DNA of 64,000 nt from Yersinia intermedia (GCF_900635455.1 NZ_LR134116.1:3100001-3164000); one strand, 5' to 3'. Shown: positions 39,301 to 49,382, numbered from the stretch's first letter. Numbers and translations: made by a program. Notes: generated by a model from the letters alone, not told the origin.

Positions 39301-39510
39301 CAACAGCCACTGGCGGCCCGGACACCAGTATTACACCGAGTGAAGGGCAGTTTTCTGATACTGCAAAATGCCGCCGGAGCCGCACTATGCCAGCAGTTAA
39401 TTAGCCAATGCCAGCAAGGGAAAATCACCCCTGCGGCTTATACTCAACTGCAAAATCTATTAGAGCAGTTAATTCAAGGCTTGAATCAAACCCTGTCAGA
39501 GTTAACATAA
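36316..39510 (+). CDS. EvgS/BvgS-like hybrid sensor kinase with tandem periplasmic binding domains
   Basis: Unorthodox hybrid kinase of 1064 aa. Order: signal anchor (1-24), two periplasmic Venus-flytrap (SBP_bac_3) domains (about 52-270 and 293-515), one membrane helix (about 535-552), short linker, HisKA with His588 (ATISHELRTPMNAILG), HATPase_c (N-box MNNLINNAIKFT, DSGCGI, GSGLGLSICKEL), receiver (D833/D834, phospho-acceptor D877, K932), and HPt with His1007 (HRVKGSF). This implies a His-Asp-His-Asp relay to the upstream regulator. E. coli EvgS and Bordetella BvgS are longer (about 1200 aa). Here the helix runs straight into HisKA with no room for a PAS domain. The sensed signal is unknown. 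Confidence 0.92.
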   Translation: MRRCWLVLLLIAQFSLLLLPAQAISALHYNLVSSLNMPASTPFITPNNPWRNATLRVGILNDNVSPYNIIVDHDLYGLNADYLNYIKQATGANVVVIGFSDAKTLNQALKQGDIDLLFGLPRSALNPNLFISKPYFVSKLLVLRSRQNSRQVMLNSADARIAISKMAGMQLVDEIQNKIPHNQLFDNNLQAIYSLLNGLNDYFIADETSASFIIDQLQLGQIYQVESDIKPGSLSLVFAATNPALIETLDHVISNAPMEVLNTIQGRWSKKIPSYLDTGNADLTRMEQEWVKAHPVVYYAAIDDDYPFTYRDSDKQPRGYIVDILNTIAQNTGLQFSPVWSSNPRLADQQVQQNQAMMRALLPLAGGFKAQYDSSIPIHRALWGVYTNAFTRDVSTWGDLSGKRLGVVEGDLGQQLLPRQTTAIVFTNRKAMYDALANGQLDGLIDNVISANFMVLSRYAGVIKLAFAADNIAYPLAFGVAQHSPLLLSILNKNLLQIPPATLQSLRDEWVSDPRNIIDAVNENRMMPPATWLFSTLGGLLILLLVVMIRRFIQRRKERREREILEQARQQAETANKMKSKFLATISHELRTPMNAILGLLELELKKTTATQGNLPVIYSSASSLLSLLNDLQDYAKLETGSLQLLPQPTALIPWINHIRAVYQPLLGMRPITLNVSYSDNLPERVLLDGGRLLQVMNNLINNAIKFTRQGEINVRMAWQPQHEGQGELILQVEDSGCGIAAAEIPHLFQPFYRVETSNNLMIQGSGLGLSICKELIDRMDGTISLTSELNQGTVVTVQLWVAVETTSAAIMRPATASTGMLYLPPSRVAIVDDHPSNLLLMQQQLRHFGIESELFDNGRQLLHAHSQQPFDMLFVDYNMPTLDGFTLARIIRRQERQSQCMAAKIILCSADVQEFTHIQPGNIVIDHWLTKPVILSDIERVLRIQTVMAEEKQVNDNLRETLLRLGNQDPIMVRKLTVTLLDSVVHDSQQLALAQQPLAARTPVLHRVKGSFLILQNAAGAALCQQLISQCQQGKITPAAYTQLQNLLEQLIQGLNQTLSELT

Positions 39511-39552
39511 CGCGACAGTTCAGCGCACACTTCTTATGGTTCAAGGATCAAT

Positions 39553-40482
39553 ATGGCTGTATCTTCATTTTTCCCCCAAGACAGCAACAGCAAACGCCTG
39601 CTGATAGCCTTTGTGGTTACCAGCCTATTTATGGTGGTGGAGGCCATTGGCGGCTGGCTATCGGGTTCGCTGGCGTTATTGGCAGATGCCGGGCATATGC
39701 TGACGGACTCCGCCGCATTATTTATCGCATTGATGGCAGTACATTTCTCTCGGCGTAAACCAGACGCCCGCCATACCTTTGGTTATTTGCGCCTAACCAC
39801 ACTGGCGGCGTTCGTCAACGCTGCTGCATTATTGTTGATTGTGGTATTGATTGTCTGGGAGGCGGTGCGGCGTTTCTTTTCTCCTCATGAAGTGATGGGG
39901 GTGCCGATGTTAATCATCGCCATCGCCGGCTTATTTGCGAATATTTTCTGCTTCTGGATTCTGCATCGTGGCGAGGAAGAAAAGAATATCAATGTGCGCG
40001 CCGCAGCCTTACATGTCCTGGGAGATCTATTAGGTTCCGTTGGGGCGATTGTGGCTGCGGTGGTGATTCTGACTACCGGTTGGACACCGATTGACCCGAT
40101 ATTATCGGTATTGGTCTCAGCGTTGGTGCTACGCAGCGCCTGGCGGCTGCTGAAAGAGAGTTTTCACGAACTGTTGGAGGGCGCGCCGCAAGAGATTGAT
40201 ATCGACAAATTGCGCAAGGATTTATGCGCCAGCATATATGAAGTGAGGGATGTCCATCACATTCACTTATGGCAAGTTGGCGAACAACGGCTAATGACGC
40301 TGCATGTGCAGGTTATCCCCCCCATGGATAACGATGAGTTACTGCATCGTATCGAGCATCATTTACTGCATCACTACAATATTGGGCATGCCACCATTCA
40401 AATGGAATATCAGCAGTGCAAAGCACCGGATTGTGGTATTAATCACACCGCCAGTAGCGGCGGGCACCACCACCATCATTAA
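39553..40482 (+). CDS. zitB: ZitB, zinc efflux cation diffusion facilitator
   Basis: Inner-membrane Zn2+/H+ antiporter, 309 aa, with six membrane segments. Metal-site helices carry [11 protein letters not shown] (helix 2) and [12 protein letters not shown] (helix 5). The cytoplasmic C-terminal domain (about 205-290) has [10 protein letters not shown] and a metal-binding His-rich end (GGHHHHH). E. coli ZitB also has His at the N-terminus; here the N-terminus lacks the HSHSH run. It starts about 40 bases after the kinase gene on the same strand but is probably an independent unit. Confidence 0.93.
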   Translation: MAVSSFFPQDSNSKRLLIAFVVTSLFMVVEAIGGWLSGSLALLADAGHMLTDSAALFIALMAVHFSRRKPDARHTFGYLRLTTLAAFVNAAALLLIVVLIVWEAVRRFFSPHEVMGVPMLIIAIAGLFANIFCFWILHRGEEEKNINVRAAALHVLGDLLGSVGAIVAAVVILTTGWTPIDPILSVLVSALVLRSAWRLLKESFHELLEGAPQEIDIDKLRKDLCASIYEVRDVHHIHLWQVGEQRLMTLHVQVIPPMDNDELLHRIEHHLLHHYNIGHATIQMEYQQCKAPDCGINHTASSGGHHHHH

Positions 40483-40490
40483 TGGTTAAT

Positions 40491-40535
40491 CAGGCCACGC
40501 GTTCAACGGGAAGAAACTCGATGAAAGGTGGCCTG
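40491..40535. terminator. Hairpin between convergent zitB and pnuC
   Basis: The inverted repeat CAGGCCAC...GTGGCCTG (8 bp) spans a 29-base loop in the 65-base gap between the two convergent genes. It lacks a T tract on either side, so it is a weak candidate terminator. Confidence 0.45.
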
Positions 40536-40547
40536 CCTGAGCCGTTA

Positions 40548-41273
40548 TTAACTCTGTGCCGATAACGGACGTGAATGATTTAGGGTTGCGCTCTTCATCC
40601 ACAACCAAGAGCCATTTAGGGCAATCAGTGTCAGTATCACGTATTCCAGAGCCATCGCATAAACCCCCTGATAGGCAAAAATCGCCACACTGATGACGTC
40701 AATCACCACCCAAATCAGCCAGTTCTCAACATATTTGCGTGTCATCAGGATCATCGCCACAATGGATAGCACCATCATGGTGGAATCCCAGAATGGGAAC
40801 GCATCAGGCTGTAGCTCAGGCATTTGCACATCAGCACCCAAATGCTGCATCACGGTCACGGCGACACGGGTCAACCAGGCAAAAACAGTATCGATGTGCA
40901 GCGTCATTAAGGCGATACCAGCCACGCACACTGCGCCCCAAGTCAGTGCTTTCGGCCATGATAACCAGCGAATTTTCAATTCAGTTTGATTGTCTGGTGT
41001 TTGCCTGCTCCAGGCGTACCAGCCATAAATATTGGCGACGAAGAAGAACAACTGCAATAACAGGCTGGCATAGAGCTGAATCTGGAAAAAGATTACCGCA
41101 AAGAGCGTTACGTTAATCAGGCCAAACAGATAATTAATTATCTTCTCTTTGCTGGCAAACCAAATACAGAGCAACCCAAACAGGGTACCAATTGCCTCTA
41201 TCCATGAAAGGTCATATCCCCCCGCCCCCAGTGGAATATGCACCAATATATTGCTTGTACTGAGAAAATCCAT
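40548..41273 (-). CDS. pnuC: PnuC, nicotinamide riboside transporter
   Basis: Inner-membrane facilitator of 241 aa with about seven to eight hydrophobic segments. It takes up nicotinamide riboside for NAD synthesis. E. coli/Salmonella PnuC landmarks are present: HIPLGAGGYDLSWIEAIGT, FGLINVTLFAVIFFQIQLYASLLLQ, NIYGWYAWSRQ, PELQPDAFPFWDS and RKYVENWLIWVVIDVISV. It lies 61 bases downstream of nadA on the same strand, the classical nadA-pnuC operon under NadR control. Confidence 0.95.
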   Translation of the reverse strand: MDFLSTSNILVHIPLGAGGYDLSWIEAIGTLFGLLCIWFASKEKIINYLFGLINVTLFAVIFFQIQLYASLLLQLFFFVANIYGWYAWSRQTPDNQTELKIRWLSWPKALTWGAVCVAGIALMTLHIDTVFAWLTRVAVTVMQHLGADVQMPELQPDAFPFWDSTMMVLSIVAMILMTRKYVENWLIWVVIDVISVAIFAYQGVYAMALEYVILTLIALNGSWLWMKSATLNHSRPLSAQS

Positions 41274-41334
41274 CTGGCAATCCTTTTATCGGAGAGAAAT
41301 AATAAGTGTTGAGGTTAATTGTGTCATTTGCGAC

Positions 41335-42399
<1,065 letters not shown>

Positions 42400-42464
42400 T
42401 CACATCTCTGTTGCCAGTTATTCCAGGGTCAGCAAACGTTGCTGGCTGCCAGTAAGTCTTGATT

Positions 42465-42482
42465 TGTTTTTTATCCTAAACA
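42465..42482. promoter_or_regulatory. NadR box of nadA-pnuC
   Basis: TGTTTTTTATCCTAAACA matches the NadR operator pattern TGTTTA-N6-TAAACA with one mismatch. It lies upstream of nadA, a known NadR target in enterobacteria. NadR with NAD/ATP should repress the operon here. Confidence 0.75.
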
Positions 42483-42677
42483 AAATACTCAATATCCAGC
42501 TAAAAGTCGCCCAAAATTGTCTGATAATGGTGAAAATGTTTAATAGAGTTAAAAATTAGATGGAAAAATGAGATACAGATGGGATGTCAGAGAATTATAG
42601 GGTGGCGCTTTGGAATATTGTGATAAGGAGTATAAGTAAAATTGCAGGGGAAAGGTATAGCTGGAGAGGTGGCATAA

Positions 42678-42753
42678 TGGTGGGTCGTGCGGGATTCGAA
42701 CCTGCGACCAATTGATTAAAAGTCAACTGCTCTACCAACTGAGCTAACGACCC
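42678..42753 (-). tRNA. tRNA-Lys (UUU), copy 1
   Basis: A 76-nt gene with encoded CCA. On the minus strand it begins GGGTCGTTAGCTCAGTTGG and has anticodon loop CTTTTAA (anticodon TTT), T-loop TTCGAAT and acceptor end CGACCCACCA. It is identical by eye to three other copies in this array. It lies downstream of cpoB, as the lys/val tRNA cluster does in E. coli. Confidence 0.97.
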
Positions 42754-42810
42754 ATTATGTGTACTGCTAATGACAATTCAGTGCCTGTCGTGCGGGATTA
42801 CTTGACATAA

Positions 42811-42886
42811 TGGTGGGTCGTGCGGGATTCGAACCTGCGACCAATTGATTAAAAGTCAACTGCTCTACCAACTGAGCTAACGACCC
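42811..42886 (-). tRNA. tRNA-Lys (UUU), copy 2
   Basis: 76 nt, identical to copy 1, with encoded CCA. Between copies 1 and 2 the spacer contains TGTCGTGCGGGATT (about 42787-42799), a duplicate of the tRNA 3' segment. Confidence 0.97.
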
Positions 42887-43024
42887 ATTATGTATACTGC
42901 TGATGACAATTCAGTGCCTGTCGTGCGGGATTACTCACACTTCGGGTATTATTTAGACAAAACAGGAAGAAAAATCTTTGCGCTGATTTCAACTTCTTAC
43001 ATTCAAACCGGCGTGCGGGGAGAA

Positions 43025-43100
43025 TGGTGGGTCGTGCGGGATTCGAACCTGCGACCAATTGATTAAAAGTCAACTGCTCTACCAACTGAGCTAACGACCC
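43025..43100 (-). tRNA. tRNA-Lys (UUU), copy 3
   Basis: 76 nt, identical to the other copies, with encoded CCA. The 138-base spacer towards copy 2 carries another TGTCGTGCGGGATT fragment and otherwise unrecognised sequence. Confidence 0.97.
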
Positions 43101-43127
43101 GCTGTAATGCGGTACTGCCTAATATAA

Positions 43128-43217
43128 TGGTGGGTCGTGCGGGATTACTCGTCCTGCGGACTCGCCCTTCGGGTCAACGCTACGCGTTGCTGTCTCGCTT
43201 CGCTCGACTCGAACCTT
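43128..43217 (-). repeat. tRNA-Lys 3' fragment joined to a palindrome-rich element
   Basis: TGGTGGGTCGTGCGGGATT (43128-43146) is exactly the 3'-terminal 19 bases of the tRNA-Lys gene as read on the plus strand. Instead of TCGAACC, it continues into a 71-base element of small palindromes (GTCCTGCGGAC, GCCCTTCGGGT, AACGCTACGCGTT, CTCGCTTCGCTCG) and only then reaches TCGAACCTT. The 5' two-thirds of the tRNA is absent, so this is a repeat unit and not a tRNA gene. Confidence 0.85.
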
Positions 43218-43263
43218 TACGGCTCTCATCCCTACGATTTGATACCCTGATAACTCTGCATAA

Positions 43264-43339
43264 TGGTGGGTCGTGCGGGATTCGAACCTGCGACCAATTG
43301 ATTAAAAGTCAACTGCTCTACCAACTGAGCTAACGACCC
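43264..43339 (-). tRNA. tRNA-Lys (UUU), copy 4
   Basis: 76 nt, identical to copies 1-3, with encoded CCA. It is the most promoter-proximal intact copy if the array is transcribed from the cpoB side. Confidence 0.97.
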
Positions 43340-43372
43340 ATTATGTGTACTGCTGATGACAATTCAGTGCAT

Positions 43373-43506
43373 GTCGTGCGGGATTACTCGTCCTGCGGAC
43401 TCGCCCTTCGGGTCAACGCTAACGCGTTGCTGTCTCGCTTCGCTCGGCTCGAACCTTTAACCAATTGATTAAAAGCCAACTGCTCTACCAACTGAGCTAA
43501 CGACCC
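43373..43506 (-). pseudogene. Disrupted tRNA-Lys with insertion in the T-arm
   Basis: The 5' part of a tRNA-Lys (acceptor 5' strand, D-arm and anticodon arm with TTT; one change, GGCTTTTAATC for GACTTTTAATC) is intact at 43458-43506. After the variable region the T-stem is altered (GTTAAAGGTTCGA for GTCGCAGGTTCGA). The T-loop is interrupted by a 72-base palindrome-rich element (43386-43457), almost identical to the one at 43147-43217, before resuming as AATCCCGCACGAC. The CCA and last acceptor bases are missing. T-stem pairing is lost, so a functional tRNA is unlikely. Confidence 0.85.
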
Positions 43507-43653
43507 ATTATGTATACTGGTTACTATAATTTCCTGCTGCTTTAACGTTTTACAAGTTGTCTTGGCAACGGCGGCATATATTACTAATTTCTCTTCACAG
43601 TGCAACTTAAATTTCTATTGAAGCGTTTAACTGCTTGTTCTTCACTCGCCAAA

Positions 43654-43688
43654 GTCCAGAAATTAGTCAATATGACCAATTCCTGGAC
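43654..43688. terminator. Hairpin downstream of cpoB
   Basis: Inverted repeat GTCCAGAAATT / AATTCCTGGAC with a further inner GTCA..TGAC pairing, located 11 bases after the cpoB stop codon. No clear T tract follows on the minus strand, so it may be a processing or attenuation structure ahead of the tRNA array. Confidence 0.55.
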
Positions 43689-43698
43689 TCGAAAATGG

Positions 43699-44508
43699 CT
43701 AAAGAGCAGATAAACGTTTCTGTGCCTGTTTAGCAGCATCAGTATTAGGATATTGCTTGATCACTTGTTGATAAACCGCCTTCGCTTTATCGCTTTGGCC
43801 TTTATCCTGCATGATCACCCCAACTTTAAACATCGCTTCTGAACTTTTTGGAGACTTTGGATAATTTTTTACTACAACAGCATAATAATATGCAGCATCG
43901 TCTTTCTTACCTTTGTTGTAATACAACTGCCCTAACCAATAGTTGGCATTAGGCTGGTAAGTCGACTTTGGATACTGTTTCACAAAACCTTGGAAAGCAG
44001 TGATCGCTTGATCGAATTGCTTTTTCTCAAGAGCCAGAGAAACGGCTGCATTATAATCGCTGTTTTCATCACCAGTACTTGCTGCAGGTGCCGCTGTAGC
44101 AGCCGCTGCGCCTGCGGCAGCAGTATCGGAACTTCCAGCCGCAGAATTATCTGTCGCAGCACCAGTAGCCGCAGAAGCTGAACCCTGCGCACCCTGACCA
44201 CCGCTCAGACTCTCCATCTGCTGATAGATCTGTTTTTGCCGCTCAACAATTTGATTGAGCTGGTACTGATTTTCTTGGATCTGACCGCGTAAACTATCTA
44301 CATCGCGTTGCGAATCGGATAGCTGTTGCTGAAGTTGAGTTAATAGTTGGCTGTGAGCGTTGGAAATACGCTCAAGTTGAGTGACTCGATCTTCTACCGA
44401 GCCGGAGCCGACATTACTGATTGGCGCTTGGGCAGTAGCGGCCCATGGGACCGCTACGCCAACCAGTAACGACAGACCCACTAAGTGACGTCTGAAGTTA
44501 CTGTTCAT
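43699..44508 (-). CDS. cpoB: CpoB (YbgF), cell division coordinator of the Tol-Pal system
   Basis: Periplasmic protein of 269 aa that couples PBP1B peptidoglycan synthesis to Tol-driven outer membrane constriction. The signal peptide (about 1-27, ending ATAQA) is followed by a trimerising coiled coil (about 38-100, VTQLERI...QLLTQLQQQLSDSQRDVDSL). A low-complexity Ala/Ser/Gly linker (about 100-145) and a C-terminal TPR domain (YNAAVSLALEKKQFDQAITAFQGFVKQYPKSTYQPNANYWLGQLYYNKGKKDDA...) follow. The linker is longer than I recall from E. coli. It follows pal after 9 bases. Confidence 0.95.
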   Translation of the reverse strand: MNSNFRRHLVGLSLLVGVAVPWAATAQAPISNVGSGSVEDRVTQLERISNAHSQLLTQLQQQLSDSQRDVDSLRGQIQENQYQLNQIVERQKQIYQQMESLSGGQGAQGSASAATGAATDNSAAGSSDTAAAGAAAATAAPAASTGDENSDYNAAVSLALEKKQFDQAITAFQGFVKQYPKSTYQPNANYWLGQLYYNKGKKDDAAYYYAVVVKNYPKSPKSSEAMFKVGVIMQDKGQSDKAKAVYQQVIKQYPNTDAAKQAQKRLSAL

Positions 44509-44517
44509 GCGATTCTC

Positions 44518-45024
44518 TTAGTAAACCAGAACTGCACGACGGTTTTTAGCGAACGCTGCTTCGTCATGGCCCAGTACTGCTGGTTTCTCTTTACCGTAAG
44601 AAACGATAGAGATCTGGTCAGCAGAAACGCCTTTACCTTGCAGATACATTTTCACAGCATTTGCACGACGCTCGCCCAACGCGATGTTGTATTCTGGCGT
44701 ACCGCGTTCATCCGCGTGGCCTTCAACAACAACTTTGTAAGATGGGTTGCTACGCAGGAATGCAGCGTGTGCATCCAGCATTTGAGCGAAGTCAGAACCG
44801 ATATCGTATTTATCGAAACCGAAGTAAACGATATTGTTCTTTTGCAGTTCTTGCATCTGAAGACGAGCTTGCTCTTCTGAAGACAGGTTGCTGCCATTTT
44901 CTGTACCAGTGCCAGCGCCCATGCCAGATTGGTCATTATTTGCGCTTTTGTTAGAACTACACGCAGCGATTGCCAGAACTGGCAAAGCCAACATTAGCCC
45001 TTTTAGCACTTTGTTCAGTTGCAT
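44518..45024 (-). CDS. pal: Pal, peptidoglycan-associated outer membrane lipoprotein
   Basis: Outer membrane lipoprotein of 168 aa binding peptidoglycan and TolB. The lipobox is LAIAAC with Cys22. The OmpA-like domain (about 60-168) carries [59 protein letters not shown], including the conserved Asp/Arg that hold diaminopimelate. The ATG at 45024 ([16 protein letters not shown]) is chosen because it gives a proper lipoprotein signal and aligns with E. coli; the frame is open 15 codons further. Confidence 0.96.
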   Translation of the reverse strand: MQLNKVLKGLMLALPVLAIAACSSNKSANNDQSGMGAGTGTENGSNLSSEEQARLQMQELQKNNIVYFGFDKYDIGSDFAQMLDAHAAFLRSNPSYKVVVEGHADERGTPEYNIALGERRANAVKMYLQGKGVSADQISIVSYGKEKPAVLGHDEAAFAKNRRAVLVY

Positions 45025-45072
45025 CTCTTTGATCCTTTTATAGTTTGCCATACATACGTATTTACACATGCA

Positions 45073-46365
45073 TCACAGATACGGCGACCAGGCAGGAAAT
45101 TTGACCTGTCCATCAGTTGCCGGAAGACGCGCTTTGAAACGCCCATCAGTCGAGACCAGTTGTAACACAGCTCCCAGCCCTTGTGTCGAGCTATAGATAA
45201 CCATGGTGCCGTTAGGTGCGATACTAGGCGTTTCATCCAGGAACGTGTCCGTTAATACTTGAACGGCTCCCGTTTCTAGATCCTGTTTGGCGATGTGTTG
45301 TGCTCCACCATTGGAACTAACCAATGCCAGGAACTTACCATCAGGGCTCACATCTGCGTTCTGGTTCTGAGAACCTTCCCACGTGATTCGCTGTGGCGCA
45401 CCGCCATTAATATTCACTTTATACACTTGTGGACGACCGCCCTGATCCGAGGTATAAGCCAGATTTTGGCTATCCGGGAACCAGCTTGGTTCAGTGTTAT
45501 TGCTACGGCCATCGGTTACCTGGCTGATTTGACCAGACCCTAAGTCCATAACATACAAATTCAGGCTACCGCTTTTAGATAACGCGAAGGCCAGTTTAGT
45601 CCCATCCGGTGAGAAAGAAGGCGCACCGTTATGACGAGGGAATGAAGCCACTTGTCTGATTGCACCATTAGCCAACGTCTGAATAACCAGTGCTGACTTA
45701 CCACTCTCGAAAGTGACATAAGCAATTTTGCTACCATCTGGAGACCAGGCTGGTGACATCAAAGGTTCAGGAGAACGGTGAACAACAAATTGGTTGTAGC
45801 CGTCGTAATCAGAAACCCGCAATTCGTGTGGGAACTTGCCACCGTTGGTTTGCACAACATAGGCAATACGGGTACGGAAAGCACCTTTAATCCCAGTCAG
45901 CTTTTCAAATACTTCATCACTGGCAGTATGCGCTGAATAACGTAACCATTGTTTAGTTACTTTATACTGATTTTGCGCTAAAACGCTACCGGCTGCACCA
46001 GAAGTATCAACTAACTGGTAAGAAACCACATAGCTACCATCAGCACTCGGTTGAACCTGGCCAACAACAACAGCATCGATACCCAACGCAGTCCAGGCTG
46101 CTGGCGTTACTTCTGCCGCAGTTGAAGGCTGTTGTGGCATGCGAGCCGCATCAATTGGGTTAAATTTGCCACTGTTACGTAAATCTGCGCCAACAATAGC
46201 ACCGATCTCTTCCGGTGGTGTACCCGGCCCCATCCATTTAAACGAAACAACACCAATTGGACGAGCAGAGTCTACCCCTTGGGTAATCTCAATTCGAACT
46301 TCTGCATGTAACACAGAAGCCCACAAAACTAAAAAGCCTAGCGCAACTCGAAATGCCTGCTTCAT
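45073..46365 (-). CDS. tolB: TolB, periplasmic beta-propeller of Tol-Pal
   Basis: Periplasmic protein of 430 aa (same as E. coli) that cycles between Pal and TolA during envelope constriction. Signal peptide about residues 1-21 (ending LHA). N-terminal alpha/beta domain (about 22-160) is followed by a six-bladed propeller with repeated [23 protein letters not shown] blades. The [13 protein letters not shown] segment just after cleavage is the TolA-binding TolB box. Lies between tolA and pal on the minus strand. Confidence 0.96.
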   Translation of the reverse strand: MKQAFRVALGFLVLWASVLHAEVRIEITQGVDSARPIGVVSFKWMGPGTPPEEIGAIVGADLRNSGKFNPIDAARMPQQPSTAAEVTPAAWTALGIDAVVVGQVQPSADGSYVVSYQLVDTSGAAGSVLAQNQYKVTKQWLRYSAHTASDEVFEKLTGIKGAFRTRIAYVVQTNGGKFPHELRVSDYDGYNQFVVHRSPEPLMSPAWSPDGSKIAYVTFESGKSALVIQTLANGAIRQVASFPRHNGAPSFSPDGTKLAFALSKSGSLNLYVMDLGSGQISQVTDGRSNNTEPSWFPDSQNLAYTSDQGGRPQVYKVNINGGAPQRITWEGSQNQNADVSPDGKFLALVSSNGGAQHIAKQDLETGAVQVLTDTFLDETPSIAPNGTMVIYSSTQGLGAVLQLVSTDGRFKARLPATDGQVKFPAWSPYL

Positions 46366-46485
46366 CTTATCTCCCTTATCCGAGCGGGATGCCCGCGATA
46401 ATTAGCAGAATTTTAACAAACCAACGCAAACAAAACTACATAATCCACGGTTGATTAACAAAGTCATCCCCCTCTTAATCAAACC

Positions 46486-47655
46486 TTATTGAGGTTTAAA
46501 TACAAGCGGAGCATTCTTAAACACTTCATAAACATCCGAACTTGGAGGCTTAGGAATCTTCGCTTGTTTTGCAGCAGCGATAGCAGCCTGGCACAGTGCC
46601 GGGTCACCCCCTTCTGCCTTAACATCAATTAATAGACCATCTGGTGCTAATTTAATTCGCAAATCACAGGTACGGCCTTTGTAAAGATCTGCATCATAAA
46701 ATTTACTCTGGATCGCGGCAGTGATCTGGCCCAAATAGCCACTGACATCACCCGCTGATGCTCCACTCTTCTTGCCACCGCCTTTACCCGCAGCAGCGGC
46801 ACCTGCACCGGAACCACTTTTCGGCGCATTTTTGGAGTTAGCTAAACCACCGAATAAATCATCAACATCAGTTGCTGCGGCTGCTGCTTCTGCAGCTGCT
46901 TTTTTCTTGGCATCAGCAGCAGCTTTCTTGGCCTCTGCGGCCGCTTTCTTCTCGGCATCAGCCGCAGCTTTCTTCTCAGCGGCGGCAGTTGCTGCTTTCT
47001 CGGCAGCATCAGCAGCTTTCTTCGCCTCAGCGTCAGCTTGTTTCTTTGCCTCAGCATCAGCAGCCTTCTTCGCTGCTGCTGCTACAGCCGCCTCTTTTTT
47101 GGCTTCAGCTTCTGCTTTTTTCTGCGCGTCAGCTTGTGCCTTCACGATTTTATCGGCTTCTGCTTTTGCTTGTGCGGCTGCGGCCTCTGCCTGTTTCTGC
47201 TCTTCTTTCGCTTTTGCAGCAGCGGCGGCGGCAACTTTCTGTTCCTCAGCGGCCTGTTTTTGCTGCTCAGCGGCTTGTTTCTTCTGTTCTTCAGCCGCCT
47301 GCTTGGCATCTTCTTGCGCTTGCAGACGCTCTTTTTCCAATTCTTTCAGTCGCTGCTGCTCAGCGGCCTGTTTTTGCTGCAATTCTTCTGCTTGCTGATC
47401 GGCTTTTTTCTGGCGCTGTTGTTCTGCACGTTTCGCGTCCGTCTGCTGTTGCTGCTGACGGTTATACTGCTCTGTCACTGCGCCCGGATCGACCATAACG
47501 GCGTCAATAACTTCGCCGCCAGCACCGCCGCCGCCCATTTCAGTCTTCTGCGTCAGAGAGCCCCAAATCAACAGGGCAATCAATATGATGTGCAGAACCA
47601 CCGACACGATAACGGCGCGATTCAGCTTATCATTTTGCTCGGTTGCCTTACCCAC
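46486..47655 (-). CDS. tolA: TolA, inner-membrane energy transducer of Tol-Pal
   Basis: Bitopic inner-membrane protein of 389 aa transmitting proton-motive force from TolQR to TolB/Pal. Membrane helix about residues 15-33 (AVIVSVVLHIILIALLIWG, with the conserved S..H face). Domain II is an extremely Ala/Lys/Glu/Gln-rich helix with KKAAADAEKKAA-type repeats (about 60-280). Domain III is globular (about 300-389; YLGQITAAIQSKFYDADLYKGRTCDLRIKLAPDGLL). It is shorter than E. coli TolA (421 aa), mainly in domain II. The GTG at 47655 (VGKATEQNDKLNRA) matches the E. coli start. Another GTG five codons earlier lacks homology support. Confidence 0.95.
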   Translation of the reverse strand: MGKATEQNDKLNRAVIVSVVLHIILIALLIWGSLTQKTEMGGGGAGGEVIDAVMVDPGAVTEQYNRQQQQQTDAKRAEQQRQKKADQQAEELQQKQAAEQQRLKELEKERLQAQEDAKQAAEEQKKQAAEQQKQAAEEQKVAAAAAAKAKEEQKQAEAAAAQAKAEADKIVKAQADAQKKAEAEAKKEAAVAAAAKKAADAEAKKQADAEAKKAADAAEKAATAAAEKKAAADAEKKAAAEAKKAAADAKKKAAAEAAAAATDVDDLFGGLANSKNAPKSGSGAGAAAAGKGGGKKSGASAGDVSGYLGQITAAIQSKFYDADLYKGRTCDLRIKLAPDGLLIDVKAEGGDPALCQAAIAAAKQAKIPKPPSSDVYEVFKNAPLVFKPQ

Positions 47656-47766
47656 GCTCGATTTCCACACTCGATGTCCGCGATCTATTGCTAAAAAACG
47701 GAACTGCTAAAAACAAGGTATCTACTGGCTGGAGTGACTCTCAATCCAACCAGTATCAACGCAAAT

Positions 47767-48195
47767 TTATATCGGTTGAGTCATTAAGCCCACCGACGTT
47801 ACACCCGCCTGATGTAGCATATTCAGCGCCTTGATAATTTCATCATAAGGCACCTCTTTAGCGCCACCGATCAGGAACACGGTTTTCGGATTCGATTTCA
47901 ATCTGGCCTGAGCTTCGGCCACAACTTGTTCTGAAGGCAGTTGCTCCATCCGCTGGTGATCTATCACCAACGAGTATTGCCCCACTCCTGACACTTCAAC
48001 AATCACCGGTGGATTGTCATCGCTTGAAACGGTTTTTGAATCTGTCGCGTCAGGCAAGTCCACCTCAACGCTTTGCGTGATAATCGGCGCGGTCGCCATA
48101 AAGATCAGCAATAGCACCAGCAAAACGTCCAGTAAGGGAACAATGTTAATTTCAGACTTAAGCTCGCGACGTTTACGACCACGTACTCGCGCCAT
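47767..48195 (-). CDS. tolR: TolR, Tol-Pal motor subunit
   Basis: ExbD/TolR-family protein of 142 aa. Single membrane helix about residues 18-38 carries the proton-pathway Asp in NIVPLLDVLLVLLLIFM. A periplasmic domain and a C-terminal amphipathic segment (ALNMLHQAGVTSVGLMTQPI) follow. Forms the proton-driven motor with TolQ and TolA. It lies 12 bases downstream of tolQ. Confidence 0.96.
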   Translation of the reverse strand: MARVRGRKRRELKSEINIVPLLDVLLVLLLIFMATAPIITQSVEVDLPDATDSKTVSSDDNPPVIVEVSGVGQYSLVIDHQRMEQLPSEQVVAEAQARLKSNPKTVFLIGGAKEVPYDEIIKALNMLHQAGVTSVGLMTQPI

Positions 48196-48207
48196 ACAAC
48201 CCCCTAC

Positions 48208-49295
<1,088 letters not shown>

Positions 49296-49382
49296 TCTAC
49301 TTCCCAGTAATGCAGTTAACGGACACACTATACTGAAGAGCGTTAAGCTTTGGAATCACTTGAGAGAATAGAACGAAAATAA

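Noticed and set aside
42678..43506. Possible CRISPR-like array because of regularly recurring repeats
   Set aside because: The repeats are full tRNA-Lys genes and tRNA fragments; spacer lengths vary widely and no cas gene is near.
42678..43506. Phage or island attachment site at the tRNA-Lys genes
   Set aside because: No integrase or foreign genes lie next to the array; the tRNA fragments are short intergenic repeats and flanking genes (nadA, cpoB) match the usual enterobacterial order.
46772..47498. Long open frames antisense to tolA (over 200 codons in two frames, Ala/Ser/Cys or Leu/Gln rich)
   Set aside because: They arise from the repetitive Ala/Lys/Glu codons of TolA domain II. Composition is pure low complexity, with no ribosome-binding site or domain.
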